Shown in pieces: positions 41,980-49,965 of a stretch of DNA of 64,000 nucleotides. Each line of letters opens with the position of its first letter. Positions within the stretch are counted from its first letter, which is position 1. A program made the position numbers and the translations under genes. This stretch comes from Catellatospora sp. TT07R-123. Lineage in GTDB: Bacteria; Actinomycetota; Actinomycetes; Mycobacteriales; Micromonosporaceae. The stretch lies in assembly GCF_018327705.1 (NCBI RefSeq), contig NZ_BNEM01000001.1, positions 2,790,001 to 2,854,000 on the forward strand. Reading direction: 5' to 3'. The notes beneath the pieces were generated by a model that was given only the letters and a program-made list of their open reading frames with translations, was not told the origin of the DNA and ran no database searches.

Positions 41980-42837
41980 CTACCGCCCGGCCAGGCGGTG
42001 GAGGGGATCCGTGCGGGCGGAGTCGGCGGCGAACGCGGGGTCGCAGCCGGGCAGCAGCTCCAGCGCCTGGCGGGCCGGTGCGGCCGCGTCGGCGTCGCGG
42101 CCCGCCAGGGCGTACGACAGAGCCAGTTCCTCGTAGAGCCAGCCGTCCGGGGCCGCCGACTCGGCGACGGCCGTCTCCAGCTCCGGCAGCGCCTCGGCCG
42201 GGCGGCCCAGCAGCCGCAGCGCCTTCGCCACGGCGTACCGGGCGATCGGGACCAGGGCGGGGGAGTCCGGGTGGGCCAGGCGCTGCGCCAGCGCCTGGCG
42301 GAACGCGTCCAGCGCCGCGTCGGGCTCGCCGGCCTCCAGCAGGTCCCAGCCCAGGTTGTTGAGCAGCGAGCCCTGCCAGCGGCGCACCTCGGCGTCGGCG
42401 GAGGACCGGGCCTGCTCCAGTGCCGTGCGCGTCCACGCGCGCCGGTCGGCGGCCTCGGGCTGCACCAGTGCCACCATGTGCGCGGCGTCGACGGCCACGA
42501 ACGGGGCCGAGGCGTCGGCGTCGGCCCGCGCCGCCTCGTACGCCCCCAGGAACAGCGGCAGCGCCGCGGCCGGGTCGCCACCGCTGCGCCGCAGCCGCCC
42601 GCGCTCCAGCCAGACCCGCGCCCGCACCACCGGCACCGACCCGGCCAGGGCCTCCGCCCGGTCGACCAGCTCGTCGCCGGCGGCGAACTCACCGCGCAGC
42701 CCGTGCACCCGGGCCAGCTGGGTCAGCACCTCCGCACGGCCGGTGTCGCCCGGCTCGCTGTCGAGCCGGGCCGACAACCGCTGCCACGTGGTGTCGAGAT
42801 CGCCGAAGTCCCACAGCCCCCGCAGCCGGTCTCCCAT
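41980..42837 (-). CDS. TPR-repeat protein
   Basis: A 285-residue soluble helical protein from the ATG at 42837, made of tetratricopeptide-like repeats (RAEVLTQLARVHGLRGEFAA; GSLLNNLGWDLLEAGEPDAA; ALRLLGRPAEALPELETAV; ELALSYALAGRDADAA). No enzymatic domain. Its ATG overlaps the stop of the VOC gene (ATGA), so the two are coupled; a scaffolding or assessory role for an unknown partner is inferred. It converges with the phosphatase pair 8 bp away. Confidence 0.82.
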   Translation of the reverse strand: MGDRLRGLWDFGDLDTTWQRLSARLDSEPGDTGRAEVLTQLARVHGLRGEFAAGDELVDRAEALAGSVPVVRARVWLERGRLRRSGGDPAAALPLFLGAYEAARADADASAPFVAVDAAHMVALVQPEAADRRAWTRTALEQARSSADAEVRRWQGSLLNNLGWDLLEAGEPDAALDAFRQALAQRLAHPDSPALVPIARYAVAKALRLLGRPAEALPELETAVAESAAPDGWLYEELALSYALAGRDADAAAPARQALELLPGCDPAFAADSARTDPLHRLAGR

Positions 42838-43598
42838 CAGCGCCCCATCGTCTCCAGGACGAGCTCGGACAGCTCGATGATCGCGAACATGCCGCCCTGC
42901 GGGTCGGCGAGGATCGCGTAGTTGCCGACCGGCATCTCCAGCGGCCCGGTCAGCACCTGCCCGCCCAGCTCCCGGCACCGCGCCACCGCTCGCGCGCAGT
43001 CGCTCACCTCGAAGGTGACCCGCCAGTGCGCGGGCGCGTCCAGCGGGTAGCGCGCATCCATGACCGACAGGCCGCCGACGGTCCGGCTCTCCTTCAGCCA
43101 CTCGATGTACGGCACCCCCTCGACGATCTCGCCCTTACGCTCCGACCAGCCGAACGCCTTGCCGTAGAACGACACCGCGGCCGACTCGTCGCGCGCGACG
43201 ACCTCGGTCCAGCACTGGGTGTCCGGCTCGTTGGCGAGCTCGGCACCGCCGAAGCTGCCCTTCTGCCAGAGCCCGAACACGGCCCCCTCCGCATCGGCGC
43301 ACAGCGCTGTACGGCCACGCGGGCCGATGTCGCTCGGTCCCGCCAGGACGGCGCCGCCAGCGTCCGCCACCGTCACCGCGGCGTCGTCCGCGCTGACCAC
43401 CGAGACGTACCCGAGCCAGGCGGAGGGCCGTCCCGGCGTGCCCGGTCTGATCCCCGCCACGGCCCTGCCGTCCAGCGAGAACACCTCCCCCGGCTCCCAC
43501 CCGAACATGGCCGCGTAGAACGCCGTCGCTCCGGCGACGTCGGCTGCGGCGTACTCCGCCCAGCACGGCGTGGCCGGTGCGTATCCCCTAACTCGCAT
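42837..43598 (-). CDS. VOC (glyoxalase-like) family protein, two domains
   Basis: A 253-residue protein with two VOC half-barrels: residues 8-118 (CWAEYAAADVAGATAFYAAM, SVVSADDAAVTVADAGGAVL) and 128-248 (CWTEVVARDESAAVSFYGKA, VTFEVSDCARAVARCRELGG). The family includes glyoxalases, bleomycin-resistance proteins and hydroxylases, and many binuclear members bind drugs. The glyoxalase metal ligands are not all evident, so the activity is open. The downstream TPR gene is translationally coupled. Confidence 0.88.
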   Translation of the reverse strand: MRVRGYAPATPCWAEYAAADVAGATAFYAAMFGWEPGEVFSLDGRAVAGIRPGTPGRPSAWLGYVSVVSADDAAVTVADAGGAVLAGPSDIGPRGRTALCADAEGAVFGLWQKGSFGGAELANEPDTQCWTEVVARDESAAVSFYGKAFGWSERKGEIVEGVPYIEWLKESRTVGGLSVMDARYPLDAPAHWRVTFEVSDCARAVARCRELGGQVLTGPLEMPVGNYAILADPQGGMFAIIELSELVLETMGR

Positions 43599-43735
43599 GC
43601 GGACACCTTAGGGCCATCTCGGCCGTGCGGCGAGAGGCCCGCTCGCTCGGGCGTTACCCGCCGTTCGGCCAGGTGTACTGTCGATGGGGTCGATCGGTCC
43701 ATGCGCGAACGTCACTGCCGCGCGATGATGTGGCC

Positions 43736-44386
43736 ATGCTCCAGGATCGATCCGTCGTGGCGGGCCTCAACACCGCGCTGAACGAGGCCGACGTGGTCGG
43801 CCTGCGCGTCTACTGGCCCGGCCGCACCGTACGGCTGCTGCTGCACGTGCTGGCGCTGCCGGAGCTCGGTCCGGCCGATCCCGACACGCGGCGGGCACTG
43901 ATCTTCACCGGCGTCTCCCAGCTGCGCGTGCTGCTGCGCACCGACCGCAGCAACAACCGCGACTACAGCAAGGCGATCACGCTGGCCGACGCCGACGACG
44001 CGGACCGCTTCCTGGCCTCGGTCGGCTGGTCCAATCCGATGTACGGCTGGAGCTTCGTCGACGACCCGCAGCTGACCCACGGCTGGCCCGAGGAGCTGAG
44101 CTTCACGCTGACCTCGCCCAACGGCCCCGCCGACGGCCCCGGCACGCACACCCTGTACTGGTTCTGCGAGTGCGGCCGCGCCGAGCCCGGCGGCGACATC
44201 GGCTACTGCATCGAGGGCGACATCCGGTTCGAGCGGCTGGAGATCGAGCGTGCCGACGGTTCCCCGATCCCGCTGACCACCTTCGTCGCCGCCGGAGTCC
44301 GCTGGTGGGAGGCGCACGAAGCCGCCGACCCCCGGGTCTCCCCCGAAGCCCAGCAGTCCCAGCCCCCCTCCCCCGCCTGGACCTGA
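43736..44386 (+). CDS. Conserved hypothetical protein
   Basis: A 216-residue soluble acidic protein starting MLQDRSVVAGLNTALNEADV. Beta-rich stretches (LRVYWPGRTVRLLLHVLALP, LRVLLRTDRSNNRDYSK, TLYWFCECGRAEPGGDIGYC) suggest a compact immunity- or DUF-type fold, and the tail is Pro/Gln-rich (SQPPSPAWT). I recognise no family or catalytic site. It is divergent from the VOC gene and convergent with the MpaB-type gene. Confidence 0.6.
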   Translation: MLQDRSVVAGLNTALNEADVVGLRVYWPGRTVRLLLHVLALPELGPADPDTRRALIFTGVSQLRVLLRTDRSNNRDYSKAITLADADDADRFLASVGWSNPMYGWSFVDDPQLTHGWPEELSFTLTSPNGPADGPGTHTLYWFCECGRAEPGGDIGYCIEGDIRFERLEIERADGSPIPLTTFVAAGVRWWEAHEAADPRVSPEAQQSQPPSPAWT

Positions 44387-44397
44387 GGGGAGCCTGC

Positions 44398-45276
44398 TCA
44401 GCCGCGCAGACCGGCGTTCACGGCGCGGCGTAGGGCGTCGCGGTAGAGGGGGCCGTGCAGGAGGCGTTCGGGCAGGACGCCGACCGCCAGGCGGAGTGCC
44501 CGGACCGAGATGGAAGCGGAGACGTCGGTGGTGGGCAGGGCGATGGTGCCGTAGACGCGGCGGGCCCAGGCCGGTTGCAGGGCGAACGCGGTGGCCGCCA
44601 GGCCGGTGTAGAGCAGCCGGGCCGGGGTCAGGCCCAGGTGCCACGGCAGCGGTGGGGCCATCAGGAACCGCAGCGTGTCGGCGCACTCGCGGGTCATCGC
44701 CAGGCCGGGGCGCATCGCCCGGTAGTAGGCGGCCACCTCGGCCGCGCTGCCGGGCACGGTGTCCGGGTCGAGGCCGATCAGGGCGGCCGCCGCCCGCTGC
44801 TCGGCGAAGTACCGGTCCACCTCGGCGTCGGTCAGCGCCAGCCCGGCCCGGCGGGCGGTGCCGACGAACGACTCCACCTCGGTCACGTGCACCCAGCGCA
44901 GCAGCTCCGGCTCGTCGACGCGGAACTGCTCGCCGGTACGCGGATCGACCGCCCGCATCCGCGCGTGCACCCCGCGCACCCGCCGCCCGGCCGACCTGGC
45001 CTGCGCGGTGGTGCCGTAGACGACGGTGCCGACATACTCGGCGGTGCGGATCAGGCGGCCCCACGGGTCGGTCTTGTAGTTCGAGTTCTGCACCACCCCG
45101 GCGATGGCGCGCGGGTGCAGGGCCTGCAGGAACAGGGAGCGTACGCCCGCGACGTACAGGATCGGCTCGGCGTGCACGCGCCAGGTGACCGAGTCGGGCC
45201 CGAACAGGCCGACGTCGCAGTCCTCGTCCACAGGGCGGGACGCGGTCGAGCGGAGGTCCGTGCCGGCGGCGCTCAT
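44398..45276 (-). CDS. MpaB-family (DUF2236) oxygenase
   Basis: A 292-residue protein of the latex-clearing/MpaB family, haem b-dependent oxygenases or dehydratase-like proteins. Family blocks are FGPDSVTWRVHAEPILYVAG, LFLQALHPRAIAGVVQNSNY and a central WVHVTEVESFVGTARRAG, whose His can serve as the haem ligand. No signal peptide. GTG at 45279 and ATG at 45276 are adjacent; the ATG is used. The substrate is unknown; the gene stands alone. Confidence 0.85.
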   Translation of the reverse strand: MSAAGTDLRSTASRPVDEDCDVGLFGPDSVTWRVHAEPILYVAGVRSLFLQALHPRAIAGVVQNSNYKTDPWGRLIRTAEYVGTVVYGTTAQARSAGRRVRGVHARMRAVDPRTGEQFRVDEPELLRWVHVTEVESFVGTARRAGLALTDAEVDRYFAEQRAAAALIGLDPDTVPGSAAEVAAYYRAMRPGLAMTRECADTLRFLMAPPLPWHLGLTPARLLYTGLAATAFALQPAWARRVYGTIALPTTDVSASISVRALRLAVGVLPERLLHGPLYRDALRRAVNAGLRG

Positions 45277-45345
45277 CACCCCAGAGTGCCACGCGCCCCG
45301 GCCGGGGAGGGCCGGGGCGCGTGTTTCATACCGCTATCGGGAACG

Positions 45346-46800
45346 CTATCCGATCTTCGCGCCGACGTGGATCGCGATCGCGTCGTGGGCCGCCACGTTG
45401 GCGACGAACCAGCCGTTGGCGTCGACCGTGATCACCGGACCGGTGCAGGCGCTGCCCGTGTAGTCGCCGTGGATGACGTCGCAGTAGCGCCCGGCGGGCA
45501 CGTTCGTGTGGTACGACCGCCCGTTGACCGCGGCGTCCTCGTCGTTGATCGTCAGGTAGCCCTTGCCGTTGCGGCCGAACGCGATGTGGTTGTTGCCGTT
45601 GTCGTACCAGTTGACGACCGTGGTGCCCTTGACCGCGTTGTGGAAGGCGACCATGTTCGCGATGACCTGCCAGCGGTGCTCGCAGCGCCAGCCGCCGGTG
45701 AAGCACGTCGCGTCGTTGGTCTTGCCCGCGGCGTTCGACGGCGGGCCCTGGTCGCGGTTGCTGAACTCGTAGCTGCTCATCACCGCGGGCGACCCGTACG
45801 GCCAGGCCAGCATGAACGCGTTGGCCAGCGCGTAGATCCCGTTGTCCTTGTACGTGAGGATGTCCCCGCCGTCGCGCTGCGTGTCGTGGTTGTCGGTGAA
45901 CACGACCGCCTTGGACGTGGAGATGTAGCCCCACGGCTCACCGAAATTGTTCAGATAGGCGAGCTTCTCGTACCGGAACACCCGGCCCAGGTCCTTGCCG
46001 TACCGGAACTCGTGCACGTCGCCGTTGCCGGTGTACTCCGTCGGCAGGATCGGCTCGCCCGCCCCGAAGATGACCTCCTGCACGAGGTACGCGCTGCGCG
46101 ACAGCTTCGCCTTGATGGCGGCGATGTCGGCGGCGGGCATGTGCTTGCTGGCGTCCAGCCGGAACCCGTCCACGCCGAGGCTCAGCAGGTCGTTGAGGTA
46201 GCCCGCGATCTTGGTGCGGACGTAGTCGCTCTCGGTCTTGAGGTCGGCCAGGTTGGCCAGCTCGCAGTTCTGCACCTCGTACCGGTCGTTGTAGTTGACG
46301 ATGTCGTCGTTGCCGTTGCGGCCGCAGTGGTGGAAGTCCTGCGTCTGGTAGATGCCCGGATACGTGTACGAGGTGTAGGTCGAGCCCGCCCAGCCGGTGC
46401 CCGAGCCGACGCCGGTCATGTGGTTGACCACCGCGTCGACGATCACCTTCACGCCCGCGTTGTGGCAGGTGGTCACCATCGACTGGAACTGCGCCCGGGT
46501 GCCCTTGCGCGACTCGATCCGGTAGCTGACCGGCTGATACGCCACCCACCACTGCTGGCCGGTCGCGTGCTCCTGCGGCGGGGAGACCTGCACGTAGCCG
46601 TAGCCGCGCGGGCCGAGGAAGTTGGTGCACTCGGCGGCGACCGAGGGCCAGTTCCACTCGAAGAGCTGGACGATCACGTCCTTGGTGCCGGACGGGGCGG
46701 CCGCGGCGGGGGCGGCCGCGGTGAGGCCGGTGAGGCCGGTGACGGCGCTCGCGGCCAGGACGGCCGTCAGCGCCAGTGGGAGGAGCCTGCGTCGTCTCAT
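45346..46800 (-). CDS. Secreted alpha-amylase (GH13)
   Basis: A 484-residue exported amylase. A Sec signal peptide of about 35 residues (RRRR, then a long Ala/Leu core, ending AAAA) precedes a GH13 barrel: DAVVNH (about 122), GFRLDASKH with the nucleophile Asp (about 216), the acid Glu in LVQEVIFGAG (about 242) and FTDNHDTQ (about 305). The C-terminal beta domain closes the fold; there is no starch-binding domain. GGAG precedes the ATG. The promoter has a -35/-10 pair with a palindrome at the start site, so expression is probably repressed without maltose-type sugars. Confidence 0.95.
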   Translation of the reverse strand: MRRRRLLPLALTAVLAASAVTGLTGLTAAAPAAAAPSGTKDVIVQLFEWNWPSVAAECTNFLGPRGYGYVQVSPPQEHATGQQWWVAYQPVSYRIESRKGTRAQFQSMVTTCHNAGVKVIVDAVVNHMTGVGSGTGWAGSTYTSYTYPGIYQTQDFHHCGRNGNDDIVNYNDRYEVQNCELANLADLKTESDYVRTKIAGYLNDLLSLGVDGFRLDASKHMPAADIAAIKAKLSRSAYLVQEVIFGAGEPILPTEYTGNGDVHEFRYGKDLGRVFRYEKLAYLNNFGEPWGYISTSKAVVFTDNHDTQRDGGDILTYKDNGIYALANAFMLAWPYGSPAVMSSYEFSNRDQGPPSNAAGKTNDATCFTGGWRCEHRWQVIANMVAFHNAVKGTTVVNWYDNGNNHIAFGRNGKGYLTINDEDAAVNGRSYHTNVPAGRYCDVIHGDYTGSACTGPVITVDANGWFVANVAAHDAIAIHVGAKIG

Positions 46801-46829
46801 GGGGACACTCCATACACGATGGAAACCTG

Positions 46830-46922
46830 GCTGAAATCTTTCAGCAAAGTTACAAGCGGCTTGCCGTCAGGTCAACGTGTAGACAGTGGAATGGCACGCC
46901 ACACGGCTTGAAAGACCTTTCA
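46830..46922 (-). promoter_or_regulatory. Amylase promoter with two TGAAA/TTTCA operators
   Basis: On the minus strand TTGACC (46875-46870) and TAACTT (46852-46847) are 17 bp apart. GCTGAAA-TC-TTTCAGC (46830-46845) covers the predicted start site and TGAAAG-AC-CTTTCA (46909-46922) lies upstream of the -35. A LacI-family sugar repressor is the likely reader. Confidence 0.7.
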
Positions 46923-46970
46923 CCGCACCGGTGACCTCGGCACACCTCGCGCCACCCGACCCCTTCTTCT

Positions 46971-47035
46971 ATAGACGTTGGCCTATCACATCGACTGCAT
47001 CGAGATCGAAGTCGATGTGATAGGCCAACGTCAAT
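46971..47035. repeat. 65-bp palindromic repeat, copy 4
   Basis: Arms 46971-46995 and 47011-47035 match at 24 of 25 around 15 bp. Inner arm CACATCGAC; the central ...AGATCGAA is shared with copy 5. Right flank GGCAAACGG resembles copies 3 and 5. It is upstream of the amylase promoter and downstream of the monooxygenase gene, so here both neighbours point left. Confidence 0.95.
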
Positions 47036-47057
47036 GGCAAACGGGGTGGGGTGAGGG

Positions 47058-47142
47058 GTGGTCAGGGGTGGCGGGTGGTCAGGGGTGGCGGGTGGTCAGG
47101 GGCGGCGGGTGGTCAGGGGCGGCGGGTGGTCAGGGGCGGCGT
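47058..47142. repeat. 17-bp tandem repeat across the monooxygenase stop
   Basis: Five units of GTGGTCAGGGG(T/C)GGCGG. The last codons and stop (47096) of the minus-strand monooxygenase lie inside. Because 17 is not a multiple of three, a change in copy number would alter the protein C-terminus. Confidence 0.9.
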
Positions 47143-48370
47143 AGGAACGGGGCAGGCCGGTCGGGGCGCCTGTCGGCACGCCGGCCGGGGCGGGGCGCGG
47201 TGGGGCGAACGGGGCTGTGCGGGACTGGTCGACGGCGGCGAAGCCGTACTCCAGCATCTGCGCCTCGTACTCCTGCTTGGCCCGCAGCAGCGGCATCGTG
47301 CCGCGCGCCGCGTCGGCGAGCAGGGCGCCCAGCAGGCTCGCGTCGCGTAGCGCGATGTTCGCGCCGTCGCCGCGCCCCGGCGACATGGTGTGGATCGCGT
47401 CGCCGAGCAGCGTCACCGCGGGCTCGCGCCAGAACCCCGTCGGCCGCGCCGAGCTGAGCACCACCGGGAAGGTCGCGGCCACGTCGGCCTCGGCCACGAT
47501 CCGGCGTACGGCCGGATGGAAGCCCGCCGCCGTCCGCACCGCCAGCGCGTGCAGCCCGGCCGCGTCCACGCCGCTGGGCAGGGGCGCGTTCACCGTCATC
47601 GTCCAGGCGAAGCAGTCCGCGACCGGCGTCAGCCGCACGTGCGGGGCGAACCGCGCCACCGCCTCGGCGTACGGCGTGACCGGGCGGCAGGTGGCGGCCG
47701 CGAACGCGCTGCCGTCGGCGGCGGTCACCCGGTTGAAGCTGTCGACCAGCACGTCCGGGGTCGCGGCGAGCAGGTCCGGGGTGAGCGGGGTGCGGCCGTA
47801 CAGGCCCCAGCCCAGGTCGTCGTGCCCGGCGTCGGGCAGCAGCTGGGCGCGCACGGCCGAGCCGGTGCCGTCGGCGCCGACCAGCAGGTCGCCGACGGCG
47901 GCCGAGCCGTCGCCGAAGCGGGCCTCGACCCGCCCGCCGGCGGTGGCCGCATAGCCGCGGCAGGCCCGGCCGAAGTGCACCTGAGGCAGCTCGGCCAGCA
48001 GGATCTCCCGCAGCGTACGCCGGTTGACGCCGAAGCCGCCGTCGGTGGCGGGCGGGATGTCCTTGGCGAACTTCGGCACGAGCTGGTCGTCCAGGAAGGC
48101 CATCAGGCGCGCCTGGCGGATGGCGGTGGCCTGGGCGAGGTCGTACAGGTGGGGCGGCAGGCACTCGCGCAGCGCCTGGGCGCCGGTGCCCTTGAGGCTG
48201 ATGCGGTAGCCCTGGTCGCGGGACTCGGCGGTGGCGTCGCGCTCGTAGACGGCGGCACTGACGCCGCTGCGGTGCAGGCTGTGGGCCAGGCACAGGCCGC
48301 CGAGGCCGGCGCCGGCGATGATCACGTGCAGCGGGTCTCCTCCTCGGGCGGGGATGACGGTGTCGTTCAT
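47096..48370 (-). CDS. FAD-dependent monooxygenase
   Basis: A 424-residue class A aromatic hydroxylase-type flavoprotein. The FAD Rossmann motif VIIAGAGLGGLCLAHSL, the DG motif LLVGADGTGSAVRAQLLP and the GD motif LLGDAIHTMSPGRGDGANIA are intact. The Pro-rich C-terminus (RSYAAPDHPPPLTTRRP) is encoded by a tandem repeat and looks like a recent addition. It diverges from a MarR regulator and three GTCNNGAC palindromes lie between them, so substrate-induced derepression is likely. Related enzymes oxidise antibiotics (tetracycline or rifampicin type) or aromatics. Confidence 0.9.
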   Translation of the reverse strand: MNDTVIPARGGDPLHVIIAGAGLGGLCLAHSLHRSGVSAAVYERDATAESRDQGYRISLKGTGAQALRECLPPHLYDLAQATAIRQARLMAFLDDQLVPKFAKDIPPATDGGFGVNRRTLREILLAELPQVHFGRACRGYAATAGGRVEARFGDGSAAVGDLLVGADGTGSAVRAQLLPDAGHDDLGWGLYGRTPLTPDLLAATPDVLVDSFNRVTAADGSAFAAATCRPVTPYAEAVARFAPHVRLTPVADCFAWTMTVNAPLPSGVDAAGLHALAVRTAAGFHPAVRRIVAEADVAATFPVVLSSARPTGFWREPAVTLLGDAIHTMSPGRGDGANIALRDASLLGALLADAARGTMPLLRAKQEYEAQMLEYGFAAVDQSRTAPFAPPRPAPAGVPTGAPTGLPRSYAAPDHPPPLTTRRP

Positions 48371-48392
48371 GCCGGTGAGACTAACGGCATAC

Positions 48393-48434
48393 CTGTCACG
48401 ACAGCAACCGTCATGACAGCAGCCGTCGCGACAG
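48393..48434. promoter_or_regulatory. Triple GTCNNGAC operator between MarR and monooxygenase genes
   Basis: CTGTCACGACAG, CCGTCATGACAG and CCGTCGCGACAG start at 48393, 48408 and 48423, exactly 15 bp apart, within the 77-bp divergent gap. The third ends 13 bp before the MarR ATG. Confidence 0.75.
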
Positions 48435-48447
48435 CTAGCATCAGGTC

Positions 48448-48888
48448 ATGGACAAGCGCCTACCCGACTTCGCGGCCCTCGGCGGCGGCTCGATGCTGCA
48501 CCAGGTCTCCCGGGAGCTCACCAATCTGCTGGACCGGCAGTTCGCCGAGCACGGCCTGACGACGCAGCAGGCAGCCCTGCTCATGCACGCGGCGGGCGGG
48601 CCGGTGACCCCGAGCAGCCTGCGGGCCGACCTCGGCACCGACACCGCGGGCATGACCCGGCTGGTCGACCGGCTGGAGAGCAAGGGCCTGCTGCGGCGCT
48701 CCCCGCACGCGGAGGACCGGCGGGCGGTGGTGATCGAGCTGACCCCGGCCGGGCGGGCGCTGCTGCCGCTGGTGCCGCCGATCTTCGGGCGTACGGTCGG
48801 ACGGATGTTCGCCGACTTCGCCCCCGCCGAGATGGCCCAGTTCAACGCCCTGCTCCGCCGGGCGCACGCGAACCTCACCATGCCCTGA
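48448..48888 (+). CDS. MarR family regulator
   Basis: A 146-residue winged-helix regulator. The recognition region is VTPSSLRADLGTDTAGMTRL and the wing is LLRRSPHAEDRRAVVIELT, both typical of MarR. Dimerisation helices flank it. Divergent from the FAD monooxygenase, with the triple palindrome in between, it probably represses both genes until an aromatic ligand binds. Confidence 0.93.
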   Translation: MDKRLPDFAALGGGSMLHQVSRELTNLLDRQFAEHGLTTQQAALLMHAAGGPVTPSSLRADLGTDTAGMTRLVDRLESKGLLRRSPHAEDRRAVVIELTPAGRALLPLVPPIFGRTVGRMFADFAPAEMAQFNALLRRAHANLTMP

Positions 48889-48901
48889 CACCCCGCCCTC
48901 A

Positions 48902-48966
48902 ATAGACGTTGGCCTATGACATCGACTCCACGCAGATCGAAGTCGACGTCATAGGCCAACGTCTAT
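48902..48966. repeat. 65-bp palindromic repeat, copy 5
   Basis: Arms 48902-48926 and 48942-48966 match at 24 of 25 around 15 bp. Inner arm GACATCGAC differs from copy 4 by one base, and the matching right arm has changed as well (GTCGACGTC). Right flank GACAAAGCGG. It lies between convergent MarR and mannosyltransferase genes. Confidence 0.95.
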
Positions 48967-49031
48967 GACAAAGCGGGGCGCCGGAGAGCGGGGCGCGGAG
49001 TAGCTGGTGTGCGGTCAGCTCGGTGCCAGGG

Positions 49032-49766
49032 TCAGCTGGGCTTCTTGCCGAAGCGGAGCTTCCAGGGGACCATCGCGGACTCCAGCTGGACGCCCAGGCT
49101 CATCTTGGAGACGCCCTCGGCGCGCTCCTCGAACCGGATCGGCACCTCGTCGATCCGCAGCCCCTGCCGCACCACCCGGTAGTTCATCTCCACCTGGAAC
49201 GCGTATCCGTTGCTCTGCACCGACGCGACGTCGATCGCGCGCAGGGTGTCGGCGTGCCACGCCTTGAAGCCGGCGGTGGCGTCCTTGACCCTGAGCTGGA
49301 GGATCGCGTTGACGTAGAAGTTCGCCCAGGCCGACAGGGCCTTGCGGTGCCAGGGCCAGTCGGCGGCCAGCGCGCCGCCGGGGACGTAGCGCGAGCCGAG
49401 CACGACGGCGGCGTCGGTGTGGGCGAGCTTGTCCAGCATGCCGGGGATGGCCGAGCACGGGTGGGACAGGTCCGCGTCCATCTGGATCACGATGTCGGCA
49501 CCTTCGGCCAGGGCCCGGGTCATGCCCGCCACGTACGCCCGGCCGAGGCCGTTCTTCTCGGTGCGGTGCAGCACGCTGACCGGGATCGGCCCGTCGACGG
49601 CGAGCTTGTCGGCGACCTCGCCGGTGCCGTCCGGGGAGTTGTCGTCGACGACCAGCACGCCCAGGTTCGGGATGTTCAGCGCCGCGAGCAGCTCCACCAG
49701 CTTGGGCAGATTCTCCCGCTCGTTGAACGTCGGCACGACGACGGTGGTCTTCGGAGCGCTGGACAT
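49032..49766 (-). CDS. Polyprenol monophosphomannose synthase
   Basis: A 244-residue GT2 enzyme that transfers mannose from GDP-mannose to polyprenyl phosphate, the donor for lipomannan and protein O-mannosylation. VVVPTFNERENLPKLVELL, VLVVDDNSPDGTGEVA and the metal motif VIQMDADLSHP are present, and the end EERAEGVSKMSLGVQLES matches Dpm1/Ppm1. No transmembrane domain, as in the short Dpm1 form. AAAAGGTGATC places the start at ATG 49766. The tRNA-Val gene lies upstream in the same direction. Confidence 0.93.
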   Translation of the reverse strand: MSSAPKTTVVVPTFNERENLPKLVELLAALNIPNLGVLVVDDNSPDGTGEVADKLAVDGPIPVSVLHRTEKNGLGRAYVAGMTRALAEGADIVIQMDADLSHPCSAIPGMLDKLAHTDAAVVLGSRYVPGGALAADWPWHRKALSAWANFYVNAILQLRVKDATAGFKAWHADTLRAIDVASVQSNGYAFQVEMNYRVVRQGLRIDEVPIRFEERAEGVSKMSLGVQLESAMVPWKLRFGKKPS

Positions 49767-49812
49767 GATCACCTTTTGGTCTGGCCGGACTCGGCACGTG
49801 AAGCACGTGAAG

Positions 49813-49884
49813 TGGGCGCGGCAGGGTTCGAACCTGCGACCCTCCGCTTGTAAGGCGGATGCTCTCCCGCTGAGCTACGCGCCC
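49813..49884 (-). tRNA. tRNA-Val(TAC)
   Basis: A 72-base cloverleaf on the minus strand without encoded CCA. The acceptor stem is GGGCGCG/CGCGCCC with A as discriminator. The D-arm is AGCTCAGCGGGAGAGC, the anticodon loop is CTTACAA (TAC) closed by TCCGC/GCGGA, and the T-arm is GCAGGTTCGAACCCTGC. Confidence 0.97.
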
Positions 49885-49965
49885 GGTGGGCAGGCGCCCG
49901 CACGGAACCCGGACATCCTACCTGACGGTGCGCCGGGATCTCGAAACCCCGGCGCACCCGAGGTG

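Noticed and set aside
361-48966. CRISPR array made of the palindromic repeats
   Set aside because: Copies are dispersed over 48 kb between ordinary genes with no spacers or cas genes.
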